From Winogradskyella eckloniae (GTDB taxonomy: Bacteria > Bacteroidota > Bacteroidia > Flavobacteriales > Flavobacteriaceae): a stretch of DNA of 64,000 nucleotides. The first letter of the stretch is position 1; each line of letters begins with the position of its first letter. This document shows positions 28,225 to 37,241 of the stretch, in pieces. The stretch lies in NCBI RefSeq assembly GCF_013249045.1, contig NZ_JABRWP010000007.1:1-64000 (forward strand), given 5' to 3'. The notes under the pieces are model-generated. The model saw only the letters and a program-made list of their open reading frames with translations. It was not told the DNA's origin and searched no databases. The position numbers and the translations under genes are program-made.

Positions 28225-28456
28225 TATTGAAGAGAAACTAAAAGAAATTATGGCTTTGGTATTTGAAGTACCAAAGGACATCATAAATGAAGATACAAGT
28301 CCAGATGATTTAGATAGCTGGGACTCTATTGGTTCTATTAATTTAGTTACAGCCTTAGAAGATGAGTTTGAGATTGAATTTGAAGAGGAAGATATTATTG
28401 AAATGCTGAATTTTCAATTGATTAAAATTAAAATTGAAGAAATAATAGAAGGGTAG
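28217..28456 (+). CDS. Acyl carrier protein
   Basis: A 79-aa acidic carrier protein. DSIGS at 36-40 holds the phosphopantetheine serine, S37, in a helix-start context (LDSWDSIGSINL). It overlaps the FkbH-like gene by 8 bases, which suggests a tight pair. It is not the housekeeping fatty-acid ACP, which normally lies by fabF. It should carry the acyl group made by the FkbH-like and MaoC-SDR proteins. Confidence 0.9.
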   Translation: MPNIEEKLKEIMALVFEVPKDIINEDTSPDDLDSWDSIGSINLVTALEDEFEIEFEEEDIIEMLNFQLIKIKIEEIIEG

Positions 28457-28541
28457 TTAATCATTGTGATTAAATTACGGAATATCAACCTATCAGTACG
28501 GTTAGCTACATAGGTGCCTCACAAAATAATGATTTATAAGC

Positions 28542-29450
28542 ATGACTGTTCGAGAAGCTACTCAGTTAGATTTTGAAGGAATTTATGGGCTTTTAGCACG
28601 TCTAAACAGCACGAGTTTTAGTAAATCCGATTGGCAAAAAATTGTGTCGGTAAATTTTAATGCTGAGCATACCCATTACGGGTATGTTTTAGAGGTTGAA
28701 AATAAGATTTTAGGATTTATTGGCACCATTTTTACTGAGCGAATCATAAATGGAGAAATGCATCGCTTTTGTAACTTTCACAGTTGGATTGTTGATCCTA
28801 GTGTAAAAACTGGTGGTATGGCATTGTTGTTAAAGGTATTGAAGCTTAAAGATCATGTTGTAACAAATTTTACAGCTTCTGAAGTGCCCTATAAAATTTT
28901 TAAGAGTTTAAAGTTTAGAGAAATAGAATATAAAAATTATAAGCTATTACCCTTGCAAAGTCATAAGAGTAGATCAAAAATTAAGATCTATAACATCAAT
29001 GATCAAAATGCAGGACAACTACTTGGACAAGAAGAATTGAAATTATACAACGATCATAAAATATTTGAAAATACCCAGTTTTTATATTTAAAGCAAGATG
29101 ACTTGTATTCTTTTGTTATTTGTAAAAAAAGAAGCTATGTGCCAAATGTTTTTAATAAAATCTCAATTTTAAAGTCCGCTCTTAAAGACATATTGGCTTT
29201 GTCTGAAATTCATTATATAAGTCATCCGGAAGTGTTTTTTAACGGGTTTTCTAATACAGGAAATGCTGTTAATATTTGTAGAAAATTAGGTTGGTCTATG
29301 GGTGTTTTAGTAGCAGATAGATATATCCCTAAGAATTGTGTGGTGAAAAAAAAATATTACCCGAGTAAAAGACCGTATGTATATAGATATGCAGATAATG
29401 ATGAATTAATAGATACATTATATTCGGAATTTTTTATCTTAAATTTTTAA
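28542..29450 (+). CDS. GNAT-like acyltransferase, possibly two domains
   Basis: A 302-aa protein. Residues 1-135 look like a GNAT N-acyltransferase (MTVREATQLDFEGIYGLL, then LEVENKILGFIGTIF). The second half (about 150-290) has a pattern (NAVNICRKLGWSMG) that could be a degenerate second GNAT fold. It follows the ACP by 85 bases and precedes a polysaccharide deacetylase by one base. It is a reasonable candidate for the enzyme that moves the ACP-bound acyl group to a sugar amine, but the sequence alone does not show this. Confidence 0.6.
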   Translation: MTVREATQLDFEGIYGLLARLNSTSFSKSDWQKIVSVNFNAEHTHYGYVLEVENKILGFIGTIFTERIINGEMHRFCNFHSWIVDPSVKTGGMALLLKVLKLKDHVVTNFTASEVPYKIFKSLKFREIEYKNYKLLPLQSHKSRSKIKIYNINDQNAGQLLGQEELKLYNDHKIFENTQFLYLKQDDLYSFVICKKRSYVPNVFNKISILKSALKDILALSEIHYISHPEVFFNGFSNTGNAVNICRKLGWSMGVLVADRYIPKNCVVKKKYYPSKRPYVYRYADNDELIDTLYSEFFILNF

Positions 29451-29451
29451 A

Positions 29452-30480
29452 ATGAATACTACAAAAGGAAAGATTTTTATTAAAAATGCACTTTCTCCCT
29501 TTTTTCGTGGATTATATCAAGGGTTAGGTCAAATTGTTGTACTCCATCGTGTTATACCTAAATCAAAAGAGAAGCGACTTCGTAACACTGGTATAGAAAT
29601 CACAGAAGCACACTTAGAGGACTTAATTGTTTATTTTAAAAAAAGAAATTATGATTTTATTTCTTTAGATGAATTGCCAGACTATTTGCAGGGAAACATA
29701 AAGAAAAAGTTTGTGATATTCACTCTCGATGATGGTTATGTAGATAATTTAACCCATGCGTATCCTATCTTTAAACGGCATAACGTGCCTTTTACAATTT
29801 ATGTAACAACAAATTTCCCAGATAAAAAAGCGGTCTTGTGGTGGTACTTATTAGAAGATTTATTACTGAAGGAACAAAAGATCTCTTTTAATTTAAAAGA
29901 AGAAACGTATAATTTTAATCTTCAGAGTTATGCTGAGCAAGAAGAAACTTTTAATTTTTTGCGTCACCTCATTAAAAGTTATGAAGGTGAGGAACAATTA
30001 AATCTTATAAAGACATTATTTTCAAAATATAACATGCCTCTTTATGAAAAAGTAGAGCATTTGGCATTAAATTGGAATCAAATTATTGAACTAAATTCAG
30101 ATCCATTAGTTACCATAGCAGCGCATACTGTAAATCACCCTTCATTTAAAGCTATAAGCGATAGTCAACTGTTGTATGAAGTTAATCAATCAGTAAGCAT
30201 TTTAGAATCAAGATTAAATTCGCCAGTAGAGCACTTTGCATATCCATTTGGTTCGCCTGTAGAGGTTGGTATTAGAGAAGTGGAATTGATGTCTCAAACC
30301 AAAATTAAAACTTCTACGACAGGGAGAAAAGGTAATATTATGGCAGAACATCAAAACCATATGCATGCTTTACCGCGCTTATATGTGGGGCCGCAAACGA
30401 CGGAACGTTATTTAAATGACTTTGTCAATGGTAAAATATCTTTTGTGTCAGGTTCAAAGCAACGCATTGTTACGGTATGA
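29452..30480 (+). CDS. Polysaccharide deacetylase family protein (CE4/NodB)
   Basis: A 342-aa protein with the NodB homology core: TLDDGY at 91-96 (catalytic base and metal aspartate), HTVNHP around residue 222 (metal histidines) and AYPFG. Family members remove N- or O-acetyl groups from polysaccharides. No clear signal peptide is present, so it may act in the cytoplasm on lipid-linked sugars. It overlaps the next glycosyltransferase by 4 bases. Confidence 0.87.
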   Translation: MNTTKGKIFIKNALSPFFRGLYQGLGQIVVLHRVIPKSKEKRLRNTGIEITEAHLEDLIVYFKKRNYDFISLDELPDYLQGNIKKKFVIFTLDDGYVDNLTHAYPIFKRHNVPFTIYVTTNFPDKKAVLWWYLLEDLLLKEQKISFNLKEETYNFNLQSYAEQEETFNFLRHLIKSYEGEEQLNLIKTLFSKYNMPLYEKVEHLALNWNQIIELNSDPLVTIAAHTVNHPSFKAISDSQLLYEVNQSVSILESRLNSPVEHFAYPFGSPVEVGIREVELMSQTKIKTSTTGRKGNIMAEHQNHMHALPRLYVGPQTTERYLNDFVNGKISFVSGSKQRIVTV

Positions 30481-31736
30481 AAACAGGAGAAACTTTAGTG
30501 CTTTTTACATTACATTATCCTTATGGTAAGAAGTCTGAAACCTTTATTGAAAATGAAATTCAGCATTTAGCAGATGCCTTTAAACGCGTTATCATAATAC
30601 CTAGGGAAAAGACACATACAGGTCAGCGTCCGTTACCTCAAAATGTAGAAGTCAATGATCTTTTAGTAGATAATGGTAAAGTGAAAAACCATTTTAAATA
30701 CATATTAGGTTCATTTAATCGTATTAAGGCCGTTTTTAAAATTTATTTATATACGGTACTGAAGGATAAAAAAAGAGCCTACTATCTTAAAGGTGGATAT
30801 TTTATCTATTATCTGGCCAATGCTTTAAATGAAGCAAAACTCATTGAATCATATTTAGAAAAATCAAAGTTGAATAATCCTATTTTTTATGATTATTGGT
30901 TTGTGAATTCAACATTGAGTTTAGCATATCTTAAATCGCAAAATAGAATTTCTAATCTGTATTGTAGAGCGCATGGGTTTGACGTGTTCAACGAACGCTG
31001 GGATTGTGGGTCTGTCCCTTTTAGGCAATATATTCTTAAAAATATTAATTCGGTATTTGCAATAAGTAATTACAACAAACAGTATTTTAATACTCAGCTA
31101 ACTGAGGATAGTGAAAAAGTGCATGTAGCTTATTTGGGCGTGAGAGCGTATATATCAAATATAAAAATAAAACCAAAAACTGAAGATTCGGCGTCTTTTT
31201 TAATGGTAAGTTGCGCCAATCTATTTCCTTTTAAACAAATAGAAAGAATTCCAGAGTTGTTAAGTTTAGTACAATCTGAAGGGCATAAAATTAGATGGAT
31301 ACATTTTGGGGATGGGCCTCAGGAAAATGAAGTTTTGGAAGCCGCTAAAAAATTACCATCAAATGTTAGCTTTGAATATAAAGGTCATGTTGCAAATCGT
31401 GAGGTTCTGGAATTTTATGCGCACAATGATGTTGATTTATTTTTATCTTTAAGTCTAAAAGAAGGTTTGCCTGTTTCAATGATGGAAGCTCAAAGTTTTG
31501 GTGTACCAATTATGGCATATCGAATTTTTGGAATACCTGAGATTGTAAATGAAAGAACAGGGGTGTTATTAGATTTGGATGCGAGTAATGAAGAAATTTC
31601 ATTAAAAATTACGGAGATATTAGATCAGAAAATACGTTTTAATATTACAGACATTAAGCAGTTTTTTAAAGACAACTTTAGTGCTGAGAGTAACTATAAA
31701 ATGTTTACCCAATACCTTTTAGATAAAAATGATTAA
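30477..31736 (+). CDS. Glycosyltransferase family 4
   Basis: A 419-aa GT-B protein. The C-terminal half has the family pattern: FLMVSCANLFPFKQIERIP, HFGDGPQENEV, then LFLSLSLKEGLPVSMMEAQS with the EGLP donor-binding glutamate. The N-terminal half contains CRAHGFDVF, common in bacterial GT4 enzymes. It is coupled by overlap to the deacetylase (4 bases) and to the acyltransferase downstream (8 bases). Donor sugar unknown. Confidence 0.88.
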   Translation: MKTGETLVLFTLHYPYGKKSETFIENEIQHLADAFKRVIIIPREKTHTGQRPLPQNVEVNDLLVDNGKVKNHFKYILGSFNRIKAVFKIYLYTVLKDKKRAYYLKGGYFIYYLANALNEAKLIESYLEKSKLNNPIFYDYWFVNSTLSLAYLKSQNRISNLYCRAHGFDVFNERWDCGSVPFRQYILKNINSVFAISNYNKQYFNTQLTEDSEKVHVAYLGVRAYISNIKIKPKTEDSASFLMVSCANLFPFKQIERIPELLSLVQSEGHKIRWIHFGDGPQENEVLEAAKKLPSNVSFEYKGHVANREVLEFYAHNDVDLFLSLSLKEGLPVSMMEAQSFGVPIMAYRIFGIPEIVNERTGVLLDLDASNEEISLKITEILDQKIRFNITDIKQFFKDNFSAESNYKMFTQYLLDKND

Positions 31737-32391
31737 TAAACTTAAAAATAAACTATTTAATAAGGTTTATCTCTTATTGCGATTTGGTAATTTCGTACCC
31801 TTATCTAGTAAAGTAAAAATTCATCAAAAAACAAAGGTTTATGGCTCACGTCTAGATGGTAATATAGTAATAGATGAGGGGTGTTTGGTGGCAAGATGTG
31901 AATTGTATGGAGATATTGAAATTGGAAGATTTACAAGTTTAAATGGCCCCAATACAGATATTGTGGCACATGGTGGTAAAGTAACAATTGGTCAATTTTG
32001 TTCAATAGCCAGAAATGTTTCAATGCAAGTCAGTAATCATGCAATGTCTAGAGCGACAACTTATCCTATATTTAAGAATATTTTTAATGAGGAAGTAAAT
32101 AATGACTTTATTTCAAAAGGAGATATTACAATTGGGAATGACGTTTGGGTTGGTGCACATTCTTTAATTTTATCAGGCGTAAAAATAAATGATGGCGCTA
32201 TAATTGCGGCGAATTCTGTTGTAACCAAAGAGGTTCCTGCCTACGCTATCGTTGCTGGTTCACCAGCTAAGGTAATTAAGTATCGTTTTTCTCCAGAAGT
32301 AAGAGCGCAATTATATGCAAAAAAATGGTGGGATTGGCCCATAGAAAAAATAAAAAAAGAAAGCGATTTTTTTAAAAAAAACCTAGAATAG
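31729..32391 (+). CDS. Hexapeptide-repeat acyltransferase (LbH)
   Basis: A 220-aa acyltransferase with left-handed beta-helix repeats from about residue 30 to 185 (VIDEGCLVARCELYGDIEIG, IGNDVWVGAHSLILSG, VVAGSPAKVIKYRF). H104 in SNHAMS is a likely catalytic residue. The family is that of CatB/WbbJ-like O-acetyltransferases, so O-acetylation of the polysaccharide is likely. It seems to end this run; 160 bases without a gene follow. Confidence 0.85.
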   Translation: MINKLKNKLFNKVYLLLRFGNFVPLSSKVKIHQKTKVYGSRLDGNIVIDEGCLVARCELYGDIEIGRFTSLNGPNTDIVAHGGKVTIGQFCSIARNVSMQVSNHAMSRATTYPIFKNIFNEEVNNDFISKGDITIGNDVWVGAHSLILSGVKINDGAIIAANSVVTKEVPAYAIVAGSPAKVIKYRFSPEVRAQLYAKKWWDWPIEKIKKESDFFKKNLE

Positions 32392-32550
32392 TCGTAGTTT
32401 TATAGCTATTAATTTTCTTCTTCTTGTTATTTAATTAGTTATGAGTTTAGTACGGGTTTGTGCCAACAATAACTAGTGTGTTTTTTGTGGTTTACACTAA
32501 ATATGAGACTTATTAAATGTTGTTTTTAAAAAATATTAGTAACAAGTAGT

Positions 32551-33648
32551 ATGAAAATTAGAAGGTATGATGTAGATGATATATTTGAGACTTTAGACCG
32601 CAGCCAAATAATACGTAAAACAGGTTCATCACGAGCTAAGTTTATCTGTATTCCTAGATACAATGTCTGTATCCATTTAAAAGGTTCTTCAATTCGATTT
32701 TTCTTTAAATATGTTTATAAGGTAAGAACATATAAGACTTATTTGATTTGGTTTTTTCTAAAAATGATTGCAATTCTACCAAGTGTACATTTTTTATTGA
32801 ATATTTTGGGTATGCGACATAAAATAAAATCTATGAATGTAGCCAGTCCAATAGATTGGAATAAAATTGACGTCATTTATGTTGAATGGCATTTTTTCGG
32901 GGTCTTTTCTCATAGTCATAAAACGGTAACACATGTTTTAGCAAAAGAAGCTTATGCTGAGCGATTTCAAAATGAGCTTATTGCGCGTCAAATGGGCAAT
33001 CAATTTAAAAACCTGTCTAAAGTATTTCCAAAACTTTTAAAAATATCTGATGATCCAAAATATTATGTTGAAGAGTTGGCGGTTGGCGCAGGTAAACAAT
33101 TCATAGATGAATCTCAATTGGTCAGAGCTCAAAAAAAAATTAAAAAACTTAATCGTAAAACTTTAAAGAAGACAGTGTTAGATGCATATTACCTAGGTTT
33201 AATTAATAAGTTAGGTACGCTTAACAACGCGTCTATATTGAATGCTTTAGAGACCTTAAAGGCTTCAATTGAAAGGGACTATTTAAATAAAAATATTAAA
33301 ATAGACTTAGCACTGGTTCACGGAGATTTTAATGCAGGGCAAATCTTATCTCAAGATGGAAACATCAAAATAATAGATTGGGGTGATGGAGGCTTATTCA
33401 ATCGGTTTTTTGATTATATTTCTATTGCAATATACAAATCACCAAATCACACTTTTAGTTCTAAATATTTTCCTAATGAACTTTCTGTATTAAAACCTTT
33501 TTTCTCAAATAAATTGATGAAAGAAAAACATATGGAATTATATGTACGACTGACATTGTTAGAGATTTTAGTTATTTCAAAAGGAGAATTTGAAGCCAAC
33601 GAAGGTGCTTATGAAAGGTGGCTTACTGCGGTAAACTATAATACTTAG
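32551..33648 (+). CDS. APH-fold phosphotransferase-like protein
   Basis: A 365-aa protein with kinase-fold motifs of the aminoglycoside phosphotransferase superfamily: HGDFNAGQ at 257-264 (catalytic aspartate D259) and IIDWGDGG at 274-281 (metal aspartate D276). The N-terminal lobe is unusual, with a hydrophobic stretch (YLIWFFLKMIAILPSVHFLL, about 64-83). I do not know its substrate. In a polysaccharide locus a sugar, lipid carrier or glycan phosphorylation role is possible. Spacers of 160 and 251 bases separate it from its neighbours. Confidence 0.7.
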   Translation: MKIRRYDVDDIFETLDRSQIIRKTGSSRAKFICIPRYNVCIHLKGSSIRFFFKYVYKVRTYKTYLIWFFLKMIAILPSVHFLLNILGMRHKIKSMNVASPIDWNKIDVIYVEWHFFGVFSHSHKTVTHVLAKEAYAERFQNELIARQMGNQFKNLSKVFPKLLKISDDPKYYVEELAVGAGKQFIDESQLVRAQKKIKKLNRKTLKKTVLDAYYLGLINKLGTLNNASILNALETLKASIERDYLNKNIKIDLALVHGDFNAGQILSQDGNIKIIDWGDGGLFNRFFDYISIAIYKSPNHTFSSKYFPNELSVLKPFFSNKLMKEKHMELYVRLTLLEILVISKGEFEANEGAYERWLTAVNYNT

Positions 33649-33899
33649 TTTATTCATGCCTGGTAAAACAATAGGTCAATAGAGTCGATTTACCACTATA
33701 TTTTATTGCGATGTAACATAAGCTATTGTTAAAGGTGAAGTGTTTTTTTTTTTAGAAGTTAAAATTTCTTTTTACAAAGTCAAATAAATGTTTTTATCTT
33801 ACGTGTTCAATGTAATTTATTAAAGGTAAAATTAAAGCAGTTGTTTAATTTTTTGAGATTTAGAAAATAATATTAATATTTAGATTATTAACTATAACA

Positions 33900-34859
33900 A
33901 TGTCATTAGTTTCAGTTATAATACCAAATTATAATGGTTTAAAGTATATAAAAGATACTTTAAACTCTATTTACGATCAAACTTATGACTACATTGAAGT
34001 TATCATTGTGGACGATGGATCTACCGATGGATCTTTGGAATATTTAATGTCAATTGATAAAGTTAATGTAAAAGTAGTGCGTAACCCTTCTCAAGGTGCG
34101 TGTGCGGCTCGAAATTATGGTTTACGTTTGTCAAAAGGAGACTATATTCAATTTTTAGATAATGATGATTTATTAAGCAGAGATAAAATTGCATCTCAAA
34201 TGCATGCAATATCTAATGATGATAGGGCTATCGCAGTGTGTAATACAAGTCATTTTTATGAAACTATTGATACTGGTGTTATCACGGATTGGGACTTTCT
34301 ATATACCACGGATAATCCGAAAGAATTTTTATTAAACCTTTATGGTGCAAATGGTGTTCAAAATATGGTTCAAACGAGTGCTTGGTTAGCTCCTAGGAAA
34401 TTAATAGAGAGTACTGAGCCTTGGGATGAAACCTTAAGTAAAGATCAAGATGGGGAATATTTTTGTAGAGTCGTTTCTCGTGCATCGCAAGTGATTTATG
34501 TGCCTGAAATTATCAATCATTACAGAAAGCACGTTAATGGTAAAAATATTGCGAACCAAAAGCAACAAAAACATATTGACAGTCAATTAAGGGCTTTGGC
34601 TTCAAAAACGAAACAATTTAAAGGACTAGAGGGATCAATAGCCTTTAAAAACGCTATGGCCTTGCAATATAAAATTATAGCAATTGATGCATATCCAAGG
34701 TTTAAAGTACTTTCAAATAAGGCTATGGAGCTTTCAAAACAATTTGGAGGGTCTCAATATTTACCCGTTCTTGGAGGGAGAATTATAGAGATGATAAAAA
34801 TTATCTTTGGATGGAAAGCAGCAAAATCATTTACGACTTTTGTTCATAAAAATCATTAG
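33900..34859 (+). CDS. Glycosyltransferase family 2
   Basis: A 319-aa GT-A enzyme: SVIIPNYNGLKYIKDTLNSI at the start, VDDGSTDGS nucleotide loop, ACAARNYGL and FLDNDDLL with the metal-binding acidic residues. The KDQDGEYFCR stretch fits the catalytic-base region. Acceptor and donor unknown. The 251 bases upstream are AT-rich with no other signal I could identify. Confidence 0.88.
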   Translation: MSLVSVIIPNYNGLKYIKDTLNSIYDQTYDYIEVIIVDDGSTDGSLEYLMSIDKVNVKVVRNPSQGACAARNYGLRLSKGDYIQFLDNDDLLSRDKIASQMHAISNDDRAIAVCNTSHFYETIDTGVITDWDFLYTTDNPKEFLLNLYGANGVQNMVQTSAWLAPRKLIESTEPWDETLSKDQDGEYFCRVVSRASQVIYVPEIINHYRKHVNGKNIANQKQQKHIDSQLRALASKTKQFKGLEGSIAFKNAMALQYKIIAIDAYPRFKVLSNKAMELSKQFGGSQYLPVLGGRIIEMIKIIFGWKAAKSFTTFVHKNH

Positions 34860-34922
34860 AAAAGGTGTCAATAAAAATGTACAAGGCATTTAAGATAAAA
34901 CAAAATTAAACTAATTTGGTAA

Positions 34923-36020
34923 ATGAAAAACATTCTTATCGTAGTTGGTACAAGACCAAATTATATCAAAGTCACACAGTTTAAAAAAGTAGCAGCGCAA
35001 CAGTTTGCAAATCAATTTAATATAAAAATTGTACATACTGGCCAGCATTTTGATAAGTCCATGGCAGATGTGTTTTTTCAGCAGTTAGATATTTGGCCAG
35101 ATTATTTTTTGAATATTTCTCAAGCCACACCTAATACTCAAATGGCCGAAATTATGTTGCGTTTAGAAAAAGTAATTACAGAACAGTTTCAACCTGATAT
35201 TATTTTGGTGCCTGGCGATGTTAATTCTACGCTAGCTGCGGCATTAACCGCCTATAAGTTGGGTATAACATTAGGTCATATAGAAAGTGGGTTAAGAAGC
35301 TTTGATCGGTCAATGCCTGAGGAAATAAATAGAATTTTAGTGGACGAAATTTCAGATTTGTATTTTGTTACAGAACAAAGTGGTATCGATAATTTAATAA
35401 AAGAAGGTAAGCCAGAATCTAAAATACACCTTGTTGGTAATACCATGATTGATACGCTTGTGGCCTTTGAAGCTAATATTGTGTCTGCTGAGGTTTTAAA
35501 ATCGTATAACTTAATCAAGGATGAATTTATATTAATAACCATTCATAGGCCCGCAACGGTTGATAATAAAAAGGGCTTAGAAGCATTATGTGCACTTTTA
35601 GAAGACATGCCAAAAGATATTACTATTGTATTCCCAATGCATCCTAGAACTCTTAATAATATTAAAAAATTTAATTTAGAAAACGAGTTCAAAAGTATTG
35701 AGAATTTAAAAGTTTTAGCACCACTAGATTATTTTAGTTTTCAAAATCTAATACACAGTTGTAAAATGGTACTTACGGATAGTGGTGGGATACAAGAAGA
35801 AACAACATTTAAGCAAAAGCCGTGTTTAACCTTGCGACCAAATACGGAACGACCAAGTACTCTAGAGATCGGTTCTAATACTTTGCTAGATTTTAATAAC
35901 GTAGATATTCTAAGTCAGATAAAATTAATCATGACCAATACGTATAAAAATGGACAAATACCTAAGTATTGGGATGGATGTACCACTGAACGAATTTTAA
36001 AAGTTATTTTAGAGGCCTAG
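34923..36020 (+). CDS. wecB: UDP-N-acetylglucosamine 2-epimerase (non-hydrolysing)
   Basis: A 365-aa enzyme of the WecB family that interconverts UDP-GlcNAc and UDP-ManNAc. It shows VGTRPNYIKVTQF at the N-terminus, HTGQHFD, HIESGLRS, EEINR and the C-terminal DSGGIQEE, all family signatures. No UDP-ManNAc dehydrogenase (wecC) is in the window, so ManNAc itself may be the sugar used. It has a 63-base gap upstream and precedes the second sulfotransferase by 34 bases. Confidence 0.9.
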   Translation: MKNILIVVGTRPNYIKVTQFKKVAAQQFANQFNIKIVHTGQHFDKSMADVFFQQLDIWPDYFLNISQATPNTQMAEIMLRLEKVITEQFQPDIILVPGDVNSTLAAALTAYKLGITLGHIESGLRSFDRSMPEEINRILVDEISDLYFVTEQSGIDNLIKEGKPESKIHLVGNTMIDTLVAFEANIVSAEVLKSYNLIKDEFILITIHRPATVDNKKGLEALCALLEDMPKDITIVFPMHPRTLNNIKKFNLENEFKSIENLKVLAPLDYFSFQNLIHSCKMVLTDSGGIQEETTFKQKPCLTLRPNTERPSTLEIGSNTLLDFNNVDILSQIKLIMTNTYKNGQIPKYWDGCTTERILKVILEA

Positions 36021-36054
36021 TAATTGCTTTTAGATATTTTATAAAATAATTTAT

Positions 36055-36900
36055 ATGACGTTACCCAATTTATTGATTATAGGAGGAATGAAATGCGGTT
36101 CTACTAGTCTTCATGCTTATTTAGATAAGCATCCAGAAATACAAATGTCAGATCCCAAAGAGCTAGATTTCTTTAGTTACGATAAGAATTATGAAAAAGG
36201 TTTAGATTGGTATAGTACCTTTTTTAAGCCTGGTTATAAATACAATGGAGAGTCTTCCGTGAGTTATTCTAAAAAACATACGCATCCATTTGTACCAAGA
36301 AGAATTAATGCAAACTTGGGTGATGATGTGAAAATAATATACATTGTAAGAGATCCTATTGATAGATTTCAATCTAATTATACAGACTCTAAAACTTATG
36401 GCGATATTCCTTCATCATATTCTATAAATACATTTGTTGCGTCTAATTTAGAGGAAAACCCTTTTGTTAAAACGAGCATGTATTATTACCAAATTCAAGA
36501 ATATTTGAAATATTTCGATTTGAAAAACATGTATTTTTTAAAAGCAGAAGATTTAAAATCAGAACCACAAACAGCTATGACTGGGTTATTTGAGTTTTTA
36601 GGATTAGAGCCTGTTTCGGTTGAAGAAATAGTTCTAAATAATTCTTCTTCAAAGACCTACTATGCTACAAATTATGTAAAAGTCACACAATCTGGTTTTG
36701 TTCAAGGCTTAAAAAAACTCATTCCTAGCACTATGGTTGAAGCCATAAAAGGAAGCAAGGCAATTAAAAACGTGTCAAGAAAGAAAATACACGCTACAAA
36801 AGATGTGCTCACTGATGAAAATAGAGAAAGACTAAAGGACTTTTTTTCGGAAGACATTAAGCAATTTGAGGCATTAACAAATTTAAAATTGAACTCTTAA
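36055..36900 (+). CDS. Sulfotransferase
   Basis: A 281-aa sulfotransferase of the carbohydrate-type family. The 5'-phosphosulfate loop is GGMKCGSTSL (10-19). The 3'-phosphate site is VRDPIDRFQSNY (98-109). The conserved KELDFF and GESSVSY segments lie between. It would transfer sulfate from PAPS to a hydroxyl or amine of the polysaccharide in the cytoplasm. It ends this gene run; a 341-base gap with a new promoter follows. Confidence 0.93.
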   Translation: MTLPNLLIIGGMKCGSTSLHAYLDKHPEIQMSDPKELDFFSYDKNYEKGLDWYSTFFKPGYKYNGESSVSYSKKHTHPFVPRRINANLGDDVKIIYIVRDPIDRFQSNYTDSKTYGDIPSSYSINTFVASNLEENPFVKTSMYYYQIQEYLKYFDLKNMYFLKAEDLKSEPQTAMTGLFEFLGLEPVSVEEIVLNNSSSKTYYATNYVKVTQSGFVQGLKKLIPSTMVEAIKGSKAIKNVSRKKIHATKDVLTDENRERLKDFFSEDIKQFEALTNLKLNS

Positions 36901-37241
36901 TTGGTAAATCTAAAGCGATAAAACCCTTTTTGATGTTTTTTTTTCAGAATTGTTTGTAACGTGATAGTCGTTTTTAATATTCTGATAACATGGAGTTTTC
37001 GTGATAACTGGCAATTCCATGTGTTTATATTACTTCAAAAAGGATAAAACTATTGCAATTTGGTTTGTTGAGGTTTAGCATTTAAAATAAGAATATTACA
37101 GAAAACAACATATACATAGATATTGCAAAATTATTTCGGTTATTTTTGTGCCAAACGAAAGATATTAAAAGTTGATAAATCAATTGTAATACGTCTTTTT
37201 GGGAGTGTATAAAAAATAGCGTTATAGCATAATCAGTCATT
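36901..37241 (+). other. Intergenic region with promoter motif
   Basis: This 341-base AT-rich gap separates the sulfotransferase from the next glycosyltransferase block. It contains a TATTTTTG -7 motif at 37141-37148 and a loose inverted repeat with CATGGA and TCCATG ends at about 36989-37021. I find no credible gene. Confidence 0.45.
37141..37148 (+). promoter_or_regulatory. -7 element for the glycosyltransferase block
   Basis: Plus-strand TATTTTTG matches TAnnTTTG. A TTG lies upstream at 37123-37125, but the spacer of 15 bases is shorter than usual. The leader before the TTG start at 37242 would be about 85 bases. Confidence 0.5.
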
